Shown here: piece by piece, positions 1 through 8,436 of the stretch
Layout: every line of letters begins with the position of its first letter
Numbering within the stretch: position 1 is the stretch's first letter
From: Cyclostephanos tholiformis
Lineage: Eukaryota > Bacillariophyta > Thalassiosirophyceae > Thalassiosirales > Thalassiosiraceae
DNA: 10,089 nucleotides
Assembly: GCA_036939975.1 (NCBI GenBank)
Contig: JALLPB010001384.1
Location: forward strand, 1-10,089
Direction: 5' to 3'
Translations under genes and position numbers: made by a program
Notes under the pieces: generated by a model
Databases searched by the model: none
What the model saw: the letters and a program-made list of their open reading frames with translations, nothing else
What the model was told of the DNA's origin: nothing

Positions 1-63
1 TCTCATCTCAGGGGACCCAAAGAGGGGTGGGAGGTAGGGGGACAAGGCAGAAAATATTTTATT

Positions 64-2377
64 ATGCGACGATTGCAACCATCGTTCGTTTACCGCTCGT
101 TTTTGGGCGTCGCCGTCATCGCGTCGCGGTTGAAATTTGCCCTTGGATTTCGATTCCCCCCTCAACCGTCGACGACGCATCGCCACCACCCCATCGTCTC
201 CGCCGCCGCCGGCGAGGGGCGTGAAATATCTCCCATCCACTACTATTACTTTTACCTTCGTAGGAAATTCGCCCCGTCCGCATATGCAGTTCCTGTTGCC
301 GAAACTCGGGAGGATCGTAGGGGGGGGGAGAAGACCCTCTCCGTCGCCATCCTGGGAGGTGGAATTTCGGGCCTATCTTGTGCCGTGGAACTTCTGTCTC
401 GTCACAGGCAACAGCGACAGCAAGAACAACGAGAGCGTTCCTCTCCTTCGTCATCGTCATCATCCTCAACCCCCCCGCCTTGCCATTGTGACCATTTGGA
501 GGCTACTGTCTTCGATACCGGACGCCTGCGCCCGGGTGGTTGATGTTCCAGTCGTTTGCCCGGGGATTCGTCGCCGACGGTGAAGAATCGGAGTAGCGGG
601 ACGTACCCCATGGCAACGGCGAAGGCCGATGTCGCGCGGCAAGATGATGGGGGCAATCGACGCGCGTGCGACGATGATTATGTCATCGACGGCAGCTACT
701 GCGATCGATCGATGCGTGGAGATCGTGTTCCGATGAATATACAAAGAGCGATCGCCAATCCGGATCGGATGATGACGGGAATGGGACCGGTGGATCACGC
801 CGCGCAAATTCTGTACGTCCCCGCCCTTACTCCCAACTCCTCCTCGTCGTCGTCATTCGACGAATTCCGATCGCAATTGCGAGTGTGGCTGGACATGGGG
901 GTCATCGAGAGGTTCCCGAGCGGGAGCGTGTGCGAGTTGTTGCCATCCATCGACGACGATGACGGGAGGGGTAGTAATCCAAGGCTGGAATCATTGCGGG
1001 AGGATCACATGTATTATGGTAAGGGGGGCATGGGATCCATCCCAATCGCGATGCGCCAATTCTGCTTGTCGTACAATGGCTATGGCGACAGTTACACGGG
1101 ACAGTCCTTTAGGATTATGCAGGATGTCTGGGTGTCGCCCTCGAACGGGGTGAAGTATATTGGTAATAACGAAGACGGCTTGTCTGATGGTGACACGCAA
1201 CTGTGGGAACTATGGAATGGAAAGAAATTGCTGGGGAGGTACGATCGTTTAGTCATTGCTCATAATGGAAAGTGTGGTGAGTTCTATTTACACTTTAAAC
1301 AAACTCGTTCGAAATCTCAGATGAATATAGTTTTCATAGCGTTCCTCCTTTATCCGTCCTCCAGCGGATCGCATAATGTCCAGAACTCCAGCCAAGGCAT
1401 TCCACTCGCTACTGCGCACTAAATTCGCTCCATTCGTACCTCAATGGGGCGGGGATCAAATGACGTTGAACTCGATATACAGTTTGACATTCGCTGCAAA
1501 GAGCCCAAAGAAAAGTGATGGCGGCGTCGACGGTAATGGTAAATTGCACAGTTCTATCGCCGAGGCCCTGTGGAGGTTGCATACCTCTTCGAATAATAAT
1601 AAAGAAGAGATAGTTGATTGTATCTATACAGTCGTGATCAAGAATGAGCCCAATTTGCGTCTACTATCGTGCAACACGTTGAAACATCATCATAAAAAAA
1701 CTCCGAATTCTGATTCAAATATTGAAGTCTATACTTTACTATCGTCGCCCGAATTCGGGAAACAATTCAAAGGACCACAGGAGAACCTTCCACCCGAATT
1801 GACGTCGAAGGTGATCATGAAGCTTCTTGGGAGCTTGGCAAGGTCATTGGGTGTGGCGGAGGAATCAATCGTCGACTCCATCGTTGACTTGAAATTACAG
1901 CTCTGGGGTGCAGCTGTACCCATGAATATGTGGTCAAGCAAAACCTTGACGTCAAAGGCAGAAAGGAGCGGTGACATCGACGGGTTTGTTTACGACTCCT
2001 TCCATGGAGTTGGAGCCTGCGGAGACTGGATTTTGGACTCCTCCATCGCCGGCGCATGGGAGAGTGGGAGGCGATTAGCAAACTGGATGCTCGTCAGCAG
2101 CTATGACGCGGATCTTGAGAACGGTCCAATAATGTCAGTTGGGCTTCCCGATCGCTCGTCGAAGGATGTAACTGGGAAGTTTGTGCCATCTCGCGCTGCG
2201 GAATCTGGAATTGGGACCATACCCTTGTATTCTCCTGGTGATCAATCCACTCGCGGCACGAGAGGTCCTTCTAGAACGACACCATCTCCTCGTCGTCGTA
2301 ACGGCTCGAATTCAAGTGGCAATGACAGAAGAGAGGGAAACAATGGCAGGGGCTCTATTAAGCCTCGTTTTCGATAA
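64..2377 (+). CDS. FAD-dependent oxidoreductase, renalase/amine-oxidase-like, two exons, one in-frame TGA
   Basis: Likely a flavoprotein that binds FAD through an N-terminal Rossmann fold and oxidises an unknown small substrate. Exons are 64-1276 and 1365-2377 (742 codons including stops). The dinucleotide-binding glycine motif LGGGISG lies at residues 97-103, followed by a Gln/Ser/Pro-rich insert and then VFDTGRLRPGG, the second beta strand and Gly-Gly motif. A family-like VDHAAQ segment is at 243-248. The C-terminal FAD-binding signature GDW is at 624-626, followed by SIAGAWESGRRLA. About 90 basic, Ser/Arg-rich, probably disordered residues follow. The ATG at 64 precedes a hydrophobic stretch (FLGVAVIA) that could be a signal peptide or part of a plastid presequence. 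No upstream in-frame stop is visible, so the start is uncertain. Codon 160 is TGA, directly after Gly-Gly, while the frame downstream continues with conserved-looking sequence. It may be a recent pseudogene, a null allele or a sequence error. The fold is well supported; the substrate is unknown. Confidence 0.8.
541..543 (+). other. In-frame TGA within the FAD-binding Gly-Gly-Arg motif
   Basis: The frame reads RLRPGG, then TGA, then CSSRLPGD. In the renalase/amine oxidase superfamily the Gly-Gly pair is normally followed by Arg and a Ser/Thr pair that contact FAD phosphates. The codon context fits a single CGA-to-TGA transition at a CpG. The frame is identical on both sides, so this is a substitution and not an indel. 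Confidence 0.8.
1277..1364 (+). other. Spliceosomal intron, 88 nt, GT-AG, phase 1
   Basis: The donor GTGAGT follows AAATGTG at 1276, and a pyrimidine-rich stretch ends in CCTCCAG at 1364. Splicing joins HNGKC to ADRIMSRTPAKAFHSLLR with the split codon G|CG encoding Ala. It restores one frame from the end of exon 1 to the stop at 2375-2377. Reading through the intron would end the protein at 1420-1422. Confidence 0.9.
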
Positions 2378-2675
2378 TATTCACTAGCCACGATCATCAA
2401 GGATTGTATAGATATTCAGATGTTAATCCCTATTATATTTTATGTCATGCGGATAAATATTGGTTATTCTTGCTGTTGGAATATGCTTTCCAATATTTTC
2501 AGATTCGTTCGATTTCATAGTTCTCCTATCTCTCTGTCGCGAGAAGTGCAGAGACTCACTTGGCGGGGGCGGGATCCAAATAACTTTCCAGCTTTTTTCA
2601 CTAAGCTCAAGAACAAACAAATATTCTATACGATAGCAAAATAAGATAAGGGTCTCCTACCACACATATTATATC
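2378..2675. other. Convergent intergenic spacer (3' regions of the FAD gene and SGT1)
   Basis: This is AT-rich sequence between two converging genes, presumably holding both 3' UTRs and cleavage sites. No credible coding potential is seen. A 9-bp inverted repeat, AAATATTGG at 2455-2463 and CCAATATTT at 2490-2498, encloses a nested TTGGAA/TTCCAA pair. It could fold, but a match this short is unremarkable in AT-rich DNA. Confidence 0.6.
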
Positions 2676-4364
2676 CTAATCGTCCTCTTTCATAGGCAAC
2701 TTCCTTCCCTCGTAGTCCTTCCATTCCATCCCCTTGGGAGCCTGTCGTTCCTTCTCGTAGTCCGTCTTCTCCACCTCGGCCCAGTTGGTGCTCAGGCACG
2801 TCCCGCCGGATGTCTGCATAGATTTAACCATGGCGCGTCTCGTATCCTCGTTCGCGTTCCTGTATATCTGCTGGAAGAGGGCGTTGAGGGCCTCGTCGCC
2901 TTCGGGCTTTTCGGCCTCGAGCTGCTCGGAGATGGACCTGTCTATTGCGTTCCAATCGCGACGAGAGGAGTAGGGACGATGCCTGTCGCCCCCGACGGTG
3001 GGTATTGTCGGTTCGACGACGGCCTCGTCGGATATGGTTCTGCCACCGTCAGCATCAAGAGCAACGACGTTGTCGTTAACATCGCCAGCATTCCCCCCCC
3101 CCCTCGTCCTCATCTCCACCCTGTCCCTCTTCCTATCCCCCGCCTTGCTCTCGTCCAGCAACTTCCTCCACTCCACTTTTCGCTCCCTCTTTTTCAATTT
3201 GATCAAAACCTTTTCGGCCTTGACGACCACACGACAATCATCGACTTCGATCTCCTCGTAAAGATCGCCGTGTATCACCGTGTATTCCACCATCCTTCCC
3301 GTGGTTGCCATTTTCCTGATCTTGACAGTAAGCTCGTCGGGCGTATAGACCACGGTCAGATTCTCCCGCGTCACGTTCGGCTCGAGTATTTGCACTTTCA
3401 TGTAGGCGTCGTCCTGGTAATACTGGTACTTGGGCATGCCGGACATGACGCCCCGATCGACTGGCATGGTTGGTGGTCCTCCTCCTCGTTCAGACGAAGC
3501 GGTGGCCGAGGGGGTTGTGGGTGAGTGCGGCGACGGCGGCGGCACGGCGGAGGGAGGGAGCAACGCATCGTCGAGAGACGAGTCGGCAAGCCGAATCGAC
3601 GGGCTGGCGGCAGCGCCGGTGTCACTCGCGGCGCCGCCCATGCCTGTCGTCCCGCCGTCGGTCGCGACGACACCGTCAACCTTGGCGGCGACGTCCTCCG
3701 TCCCACCGTCGACATTCAACGACAACTTTTCCAGCTCGACCCGGATTCTCTCGACCAGCCTCGACACCTCACCCCTTCCCCCCCCCGCATCGTGTTCATT
3801 CCCATCGAGAACGGCGAGCGCAATCTCCCAATGCTCGCGCGCCATCCCTCTCATCTCCTCGCCTGGCCGACGACTATGCGTCCTCCCCGTCTTCTCCCTT
3901 CCCGTCCCACCCCCGTCGTCGTCGCGAACGAACGCCACTCTACCGGTTGTGGTCGACCTTCCCCCCACGCACATGTTCATGTTCGCCAATCCCAACGAGG
4001 CGCGCGCTGCGCGATCGTGCGCCAATGCCGCCTCGGCCGGGCGCAACGTCGTCCGCAACGTGCGTCCGTCGACAGAGAGCAGCGACAGCGCGGCGATGGC
4101 ATCGTTGTACGCATGGGAGTATGCGGACAACGAGAGTCGCGCCTCCGAGCGGCGGGAGAGGGATCGGAATCGCACCGTCGTCGCTTGAGCCGATGCCGTC
4201 GAGGCATCGTCGTCGTCGTAGTCGTCGGACGCGGCCACACTAGTCTTTGTAGTCGATGCCGTCGTCGCGCGGATCGCGGCGGTGTAGTTCTCAATCGCAC
4301 CGTGGTAATCGCCGTCCACGAAGAGGGAGTCCCCGTTGGCGAGGGAGGATAGGGCGGATGGCAT
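2676..4364 (-). CDS. SGT1: SGT1-like co-chaperone (TPR-CS-SGS), HSP90/SCF adaptor
   Basis: SGT1 proteins link HSP90 (through CS) and leucine-rich-repeat clients (through SGS) to SKP1/SCF ubiquitin ligases, and act in kinetochore assembly and, in plants, immune-receptor stability. The ATG at 4364-4362 gives 562 residues. Residues 5-31 (ANGDSLFVDGDYHGAIENYT) and about 66-126 are TPR helices, split by an Asp/Ser/Thr-rich insert at 32-64. A long Gly/Ala/Ser/Pro linker follows. The CS domain spans about 311-400, from PKYQYYQDDAYMKVQI to VEWRKLLDE. The SGS domain spans about 467-562, with EKERQAPKGMEWKDYEGR near the end. The protein is clearly longer than the yeast, plant and human homologues (roughly 350-400 residues) because of the linkers. 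No intron is needed. An in-frame TGA at 4403-4401 followed by GTG excludes a longer unspliced N-terminus. The annotation is strong; the TPR boundaries are approximate. Confidence 0.93.
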   Translation of the reverse strand: MPSALSSLANGDSLFVDGDYHGAIENYTAAIRATTASTTKTSVAASDDYDDDDASTASAQATTVRFRSLSRRSEARLSLSAYSHAYNDAIAALSLLSVDGRTLRTTLRPAEAALAHDRAARASLGLANMNMCVGGRSTTTGRVAFVRDDDGGGTGREKTGRTHSRRPGEEMRGMAREHWEIALAVLDGNEHDAGGGRGEVSRLVERIRVELEKLSLNVDGGTEDVAAKVDGVVATDGGTTGMGGAASDTGAAASPSIRLADSSLDDALLPPSAVPPPSPHSPTTPSATASSERGGGPPTMPVDRGVMSGMPKYQYYQDDAYMKVQILEPNVTRENLTVVYTPDELTVKIRKMATTGRMVEYTVIHGDLYEEIEVDDCRVVVKAEKVLIKLKKRERKVEWRKLLDESKAGDRKRDRVEMRTRGGGNAGDVNDNVVALDADGGRTISDEAVVEPTIPTVGGDRHRPYSSRRDWNAIDRSISEQLEAEKPEGDEALNALFQQIYRNANEDTRRAMVKSMQTSGGTCLSTNWAEVEKTDYEKERQAPKGMEWKDYEGRKLPMKEDD

Positions 4365-4440
4365 TGCTTTGGTAGAAGAACTAGTAGTAGGAGCTGACAC
4401 TCAAGAACGACGGCATTACGACGAGAATTATATGACAAAA
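4365..4440 (-). promoter_or_regulatory. Presumed SGT1 5' leader and TATA-like site at the retroelement junction
   Basis: Reading away from the SGT1 ATG, about 30 nt of leader precede the point (about 4398) from which plus-strand EEP-coding sequence is open. On the minus strand, ATATAATT at 4433-4426 lies 62-69 nt upstream of the ATG and resembles a TATA element. This is a positional guess from sequence only; no transcription start is known. Confidence 0.25.
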
Positions 4441-4806
4441 GCACCACATACGCACAACACCACTGGTTTTTCGTGAGAAATAAGAAAGAACTCACATGCC
4501 CACGAGTAAAATTCAGAACGGACCTCATCAACCCATGGCGGAGAGAAGGAGATAAAATCATCGTCTGCCTCGACGCTAACGAAAATATCTATAAAAAGTC
4601 AATAGGAAAATCCCTCACCGAGGCCTGGCAATGATAGAAGTTGTGGCGCTTTTACACAACAGCCCATTGGACCAACTCACTTCAGAGGGTCCAACCCTAT
4701 TGATGGAATATGGGCCACCTCGGATGTATCAATATCAAATGCGTGCATCATGCCGGCAAGGTACGGCACAGGGGACCACCGCCTCTTTGTCCTGGATATG
4801 TGTGCC
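4398..4806 (+). pseudogene. EEP endonuclease remnant of the retroelement
   Basis: This part would have nicked target DNA for primed reverse transcription. Frame 3 (4398-4631) encodes the segment with KIIVCLDANENIY; Asp and Asn at 4572-4580 fit the D-x-N catalytic motif of the DNase I/AP-endonuclease fold. After TGA at 4632 the sense continues in frame 2 (MIEVVALL, from 4631). It then moves to frame 1 from about 4678, with RGSNPIDGIWATSDV and the terminal GTGDHRLFVLDM, where Asp-His at 4774-4779 is the expected last catalytic pair. The first half of the fold, including the metal-binding Glu, is absent. Catalytic residues that remain look unmutated, so decay here is mainly frameshifts and truncation. 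Confidence 0.82.
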
Positions 4807-4808
4807 TG

Positions 4809-5460
4809 ATCTGTTTGGCGTCACCCCCCCCCCACTCCAAAAAGGGCAACATACAGGACGCTAAAAACACAAGGCTCCCACACGTGGCCCAGAATTATTT
4901 CTCTCTCCTAGAACACAGATAGTGCTACACAACCTTGTCCCAAGAATGGAAGCTCTCTCTCCTAGAACACAGATAGTGTTACACAACCTTGTCCCAAGAA
5001 TGGAAGCTCTTGCAGCGTCAAACCGAACCTGAGTAGAAACAACAACAAGCGCAGCCAACAAACTCAACAAAGAGCTTGGGGATTACATGAAATGGGCAGA
5101 GAAAAAATGCAGAAAGATCAAATCCGGCCTTATCCCCTTCTCACCAGAGTCGGCACTATGGATCCGCCGCCTCCAGATTTACCGCTCCCTACTCAAGTAC
5201 CATGCCGGGAGAATCAAGAACACCTCCAACCTCCATCGGGCAGCAACACGTGCCCTAATCCCACAGGCTATGAAACTATCGACTGAAGAAATCAAGTCAT
5301 GATTAGATGTATGACTCGATAAGTGTGAATACCTCAGATACCATGGTAAACGTTACCGCCGAAAACATTTGCTGAACAAACTTGAGGTAGCCCGAGAGAA
5401 CGAAGACGAGGAAGCAGAAAAGAACATCCTGGCTATTATACAACGGGAAAAGAAACGGGG
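4809..5460 (+). pseudogene. EEP-to-RT linker of the retroelement polyprotein
   Basis: A conserved-looking helical, basic region connects endonuclease and reverse transcriptase. It runs in frame 3 after the C10 run (KNTRLPHVAQNYFSLLEHR, stop at 4920-4922). From 4910 it runs in frame 2 through the 54-bp duplication, then GDYMKWAEKKCRKIKSGLIP and WIRRLQIYRSLLKYHAGRIK (from 5077), broken by TGA at 5030, 5300 and 5312. It continues with YLRYHGKRYRRKHLLNKLEV to AIIQREKKRG at 5460. Lys/Arg richness suggests RNA or DNA binding, which is an inference. Confidence 0.7.
4900..5010 (+). repeat. 54-bp tandem direct duplication, two copies, in frame
   Basis: Copies at 4900-4956 and 4954-5010 match over 57 positions with one difference (C at 4925, T at 4979), at a period of 54 bp. 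The period is 18 codons, so the linker peptide RTQIVLHNLVPRMEALSP is repeated without shifting the frame. The near-identity means the duplication is younger than most of the element's decay, or that the copies were homogenised. Confidence 0.95.
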
Positions 5461-6605
5461 TTCTGGAGGAGGATTAACTGTGCACTTGGCAAACCAAGCG
5501 GAGGAGCCTGCTTCCGTTGCCAGGTCCCCCAGGAAGACGGGACAGTACTAGAGCACACTACCCAGAGTACACTGCACACACCGCCATCTGGTTGAACGTC
5601 CACAACCAACGTTTTCACCTGGCAGAGGAGGCCCCAATTTGCTCCGGCCAACTCCGGGGCAGCTTCGGATACAATGCGATATGCAGAACGGCATGGGAGA
5701 TACTCACGGGAACTTATGTCTACCCCCCGCATTTCGACAACGCTACAAAGGAGATACTCGTCGAATGCATGCACATCCGGCTCATAGTACCAAAGGATTC
5801 GGTCAAGACGCCACTGGAGCACGATTAAAGAAGACAAATCTTCCTCAAGATCAGGCCGGCACTCGGACACTACAAGGCGGGCCTCCGTTCACAGTGTGTT
5901 ACCCACCTGCAGTCTCTCCTAGCCACACTGGTTGTCAAACGTGGACTCATCTTGGACACATGGGCCCAGGGATTATCTGAGATGTTGGAAAGGATCTTTG
6001 GTTGTTCATTAATCACCAAACTGAGGTCTATTCTCCTAATGGAAGGAGACTTTAATGCAGCCAACAAAAAATCTACGGAATCAGAATGATGCACAACATG
6101 AGAAAGTACAAACTTCCCAGACAAAATATACAGCGAATGCATCCGTTTGGCAGATGACAGCACCTTGGTGAAGGTCTTATTCTATGACATTATCCGCCAG
6201 ACCAGGCGACCGGCAGGACTTGCCTCCGTTGATGCCGATATTTGCTTCGATAGAATTGCTCACCCCATAGCTTCAACGACCTTCCAAGCCTTTGGCATTC
6301 CCACCCCGGCAATAAGAGCAATGCTGAGTACCATTCAAGACATGCGGTTCTACCTCAGGACAGGGTTTGGCAATTCGAAGAATTACTCAGGAAGCAACAA
6401 ATCCAACCCCATGACAACACAAGGGATGTGCCAGGGCAACACAGCATCCACCGTGGCCTGGACAGTGACTAGCATAACAATGATCAGAGCCCACCGCCGA
6501 AAAGGTCATGGCGCACACCTAGTCTCACCAATCTCAGGAAAATCAGGCCAGCTGATAGGAGGACTCTTCTTAGACGACAACGATCTATTCCATGTGGACA
6601 TGCGA
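5461..6605 (+). pseudogene. Reverse transcriptase fingers and palm, LINE type
   Basis: RNA-directed DNA polymerase core. Frame 1 starts with FWRRINCALGKPSGG at 5461 and passes near 5570 to frame 3 (HLAEEAPICSGQLRGSFGYN; TAA at 5826). An upstream conserved block is SLITKLRSILLMEGDFNAAN. A frame-2 excursion at 6071-6119 (IYGIRMMHNMRKYKL) follows an A6 run at 6066-6071. Palm motif A is ASVDADICFDR with the catalytic Asp at 6231-6233. Motif B is QGMCQGNTAS at 6420-6449. Motif C is LFLDDND, with the Asp pair at 6573-6578. All three catalytic aspartates survive, and 6120-6605 is continuously open. The enzyme is nevertheless dead because the flanking frame is broken. The family is assigned from motif order; confidence is high for RT. 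Confidence 0.9.
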
Positions 6606-8064
6606 TAGATAGCGACAATGGAGGAAGCCCAAAGGAAGTTCAAAGAAAGTGTCACCAACTGTGGCAGATTACTCATCGCTACCGGTGGGGCCCTGCAGCC
6701 TAGCAAATGCTCCTATTACATGCTCTCATTCAAATGGAACAGTCACGGGCAATTGTCATATAAGGCAAACCACACGAACAACAACATGTCAATCACAGTT
6801 CCGATCAGCAACAGTCCCCCAGAAGAAATCCAACACCTCGTGGTCAATGATGTGGTGAAAACACTCGGATGTATGACATGCCCAGCAGGGGATGAGTAGC
6901 AGGCCTAGCCAGGATGAGAAGCCAAGGTCAAGAGTGGTCCGATAAAGTTGCCAGCAGAAAGATAAATAGGTGCAATATATGGACCATGATGGAATGTCAA
7001 CTATGGCCAAGAGTGGGTTGTGGCATCTGTAACAGTACGGCCAAGTGGGACGGCTTAGATACATGCCTAAGGAAGGTCTACTATCAAATCTTACCGAAAG
7101 GGGGCGCATTAGGAGATCAGCTCCAGCAATAATCAGACAGATGGATAGGGGTTTCTATGGCGCAGGATGCCCACACCCGGGAGTTGAATGTCTCATAGAG
7201 CAAGTAACAAAAGTACTCATCCACTACGGAAACCAATCCGGTCTCGGTCTCGAATTACAGACATCCATGGAATTAATGATAATAGAGCTGGGTATATCGG
7301 AGCAACCACTAGGCGAATCGTACCTACACTACGGGAAGTGGGTTACACACTGCTGGCTGAAAAGTGTATGGGAAAAGGTAGACAAATTTCACATCAACAT
7401 TACCCTGGCCCCCCTGAATATCGGGTCACCTCACGAAGGGGATAAATGGCTCATGTGGGCATTAATCAATGCAGGATACTGAAGAGAAAATGAGCTAATA
7501 ATCCTCAACCGCCTCCGCTGCCATCAATAAGCTCCATTCCTCTCTGACGTACTTGATGCAGGTGGGAAAAACATTGACAAGAGATATCTAAACCGCCAGC
7601 CAGGCAATGAAGATTGGTCTACGCTCATATTCCCAAGGGAGAAACCTCCTAACCGTCACACAACTCTATGGAGGCAAGCCCTCAAAACCATTGCTCCACG
7701 TGGGGGGGTATGAACTAGACTTGGACAATTCACAAAAAAGGGTCACAAGATTTGGGAGTGGAGATTTGACCGGAGCACTATGGACATAGACGACTCATCA
7801 ATGCTGCCAAGATACGCAAACAGACCAAACTTCTGGACAAGAATCAAGCTAGACGTGAAGACCAGAGAATTAGGTGACATGTGCTCTATAAAACCCACGG
7901 CCAACAACACAGTAAGCATCACAAATTACTCCCCCACCTTTGCAGAGGCCGCCAGGCCAGCATCCTTCTGGGAAGCCTTAGTACAATGGGGAAACACTTC
8001 GATGTGGGACAACATGAAGATGACAGGGGACGTTAGCTGGCTAGAGGAAATGATAGCAGCAGGC
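6606..8064 (+). pseudogene. RT thumb and connection region of the retroelement
   Basis: Continues the RT in frame 3 after TAG at 6606: EEAQRKFKESVTNCGRLLIA, then TGGALQPSKCSYYMLSFKW, a block typical of the RT thumb. TAG at 6897 is followed by frame 2 from about 6899 (MRSQGQEWSDKVASRKINRC). From about 7100 it runs in frame 1: MDRGFYGAGCPHPGVECLIE and MELMIIELGISEQPLGESYL. Stops at 7480 (TGA), 7528 (TAA) and 7711 (TGA, just after G7) interrupt a frame that otherwise stays collinear into RNase H. Sequence around 7714-7780 (FTKKGHKIWEWRFDR) and 7966-8000 (SFWEALVQWGNTSMWDNMK) is Trp-rich and looks constrained. I know no separate enzymatic role. Confidence 0.72.
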
Positions 8065-8436
8065 ACATGCATCGCCGTCACCGACTGATCATTCATGAAA
8101 GAAATCTACCCAAACATCAACACAGCAGCCTTTGTCCTAGAATGCACCCATGGCAGGGGGCGCCTATGGGGGTCCTTTATCGAGCATATGCCCGACGCAT
8201 GCAGCTACAGAGGCAAACTACTTCGACTCCTTCGACTCATGGCAATCCACCTGATTCTTCTAGCAGTCAACGAATGCAGCAACAATTTACAAGGATCAGT
8301 CCAGATCTACTCCGACTGTTTGGGAGCCCTGAACAAGGTGAAGGATCTACCCCCGCACCAAATCCCAACAAAATGCAGATACTCCGATTTTCTCAAAAGG
8401 ATCTTGTCCAACTGTAACAACCTCAAATCAGTAGAC
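8065..8436 (+). pseudogene. RNase H domain remnant with damaged active site
   Basis: Type-I RNase H degrades the RNA strand of the hybrid after first-strand synthesis. The first beta strand reads CIAVTD, then TGA at 8086-8088 where Gly of the D-G-S motif is expected, then SF. Next come AAFVLECTHGRGRLWGSF and the helix YRGKLLRLLRLMAIHL. The family's catalytic Glu in the helix is Lys here (AAA at 8215-8217), and a 9-bp tandem duplication adds three residues immediately after it. The third acidic residue is present in IYSDCLGAL (GAC at 8314-8316). Only about 43 codons separate it from the downstream zinc-finger cysteines, too few for the rest of the fold and its last Asp. A C-terminal deletion is therefore likely. 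Confidence 0.75.
8221..8238 (+). repeat. 9-bp perfect tandem duplication in the RNase H helix
   Basis: CTTCGACTC occurs twice back to back. In frame it gives LRLLRL, a three-residue duplication following the degenerate YRGK catalytic helix start. It does not shift the reading frame. Confidence 0.9.

Noticed and set aside
541..543. TGA read as selenocysteine
   Set aside because: The family position is Arg, not Cys/Sec, and I see no convincing SECIS-like structure. A single transition is simpler.
537..552. Tiny GT-AG intron (GTGGTTGATGTTCCAG) that would remove the TGA in the flavoenzyme
   Set aside because: Sixteen nt is far too short for ordinary splicing. It would delete the conserved-looking Cys-Ser-Ser, and its length is not a multiple of three, so it would shift the frame.
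2455..2498. 9-bp inverted repeat in the convergent spacer as a functional structure
   Set aside because: It is short and AT-rich and could easily arise by chance, so it is mentioned only in the spacer entry.
3430..4352. Long plus-strand ORFs (over 250 codons) antisense to SGT1
   Set aside because: They are shadows of GC-rich low-complexity coding sequence. Their products are Arg/Pro/Ser-rich with no domain, while the minus strand carries clear TPR, CS and SGS domains.
4365..4400. Longer SGT1 N-terminus starting at the GTG at 4400-4398
   Set aside because: GTG is not a normal nuclear start codon. An ATG lies 12 codons downstream right before the TPR, and TGA immediately precedes the GTG.
5436..5870. 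144-codon minus-strand ORF within the retroelement
   Set aside because: It is antisense to recognisable RT-linker sequence on the plus strand and has no recognisable domain.
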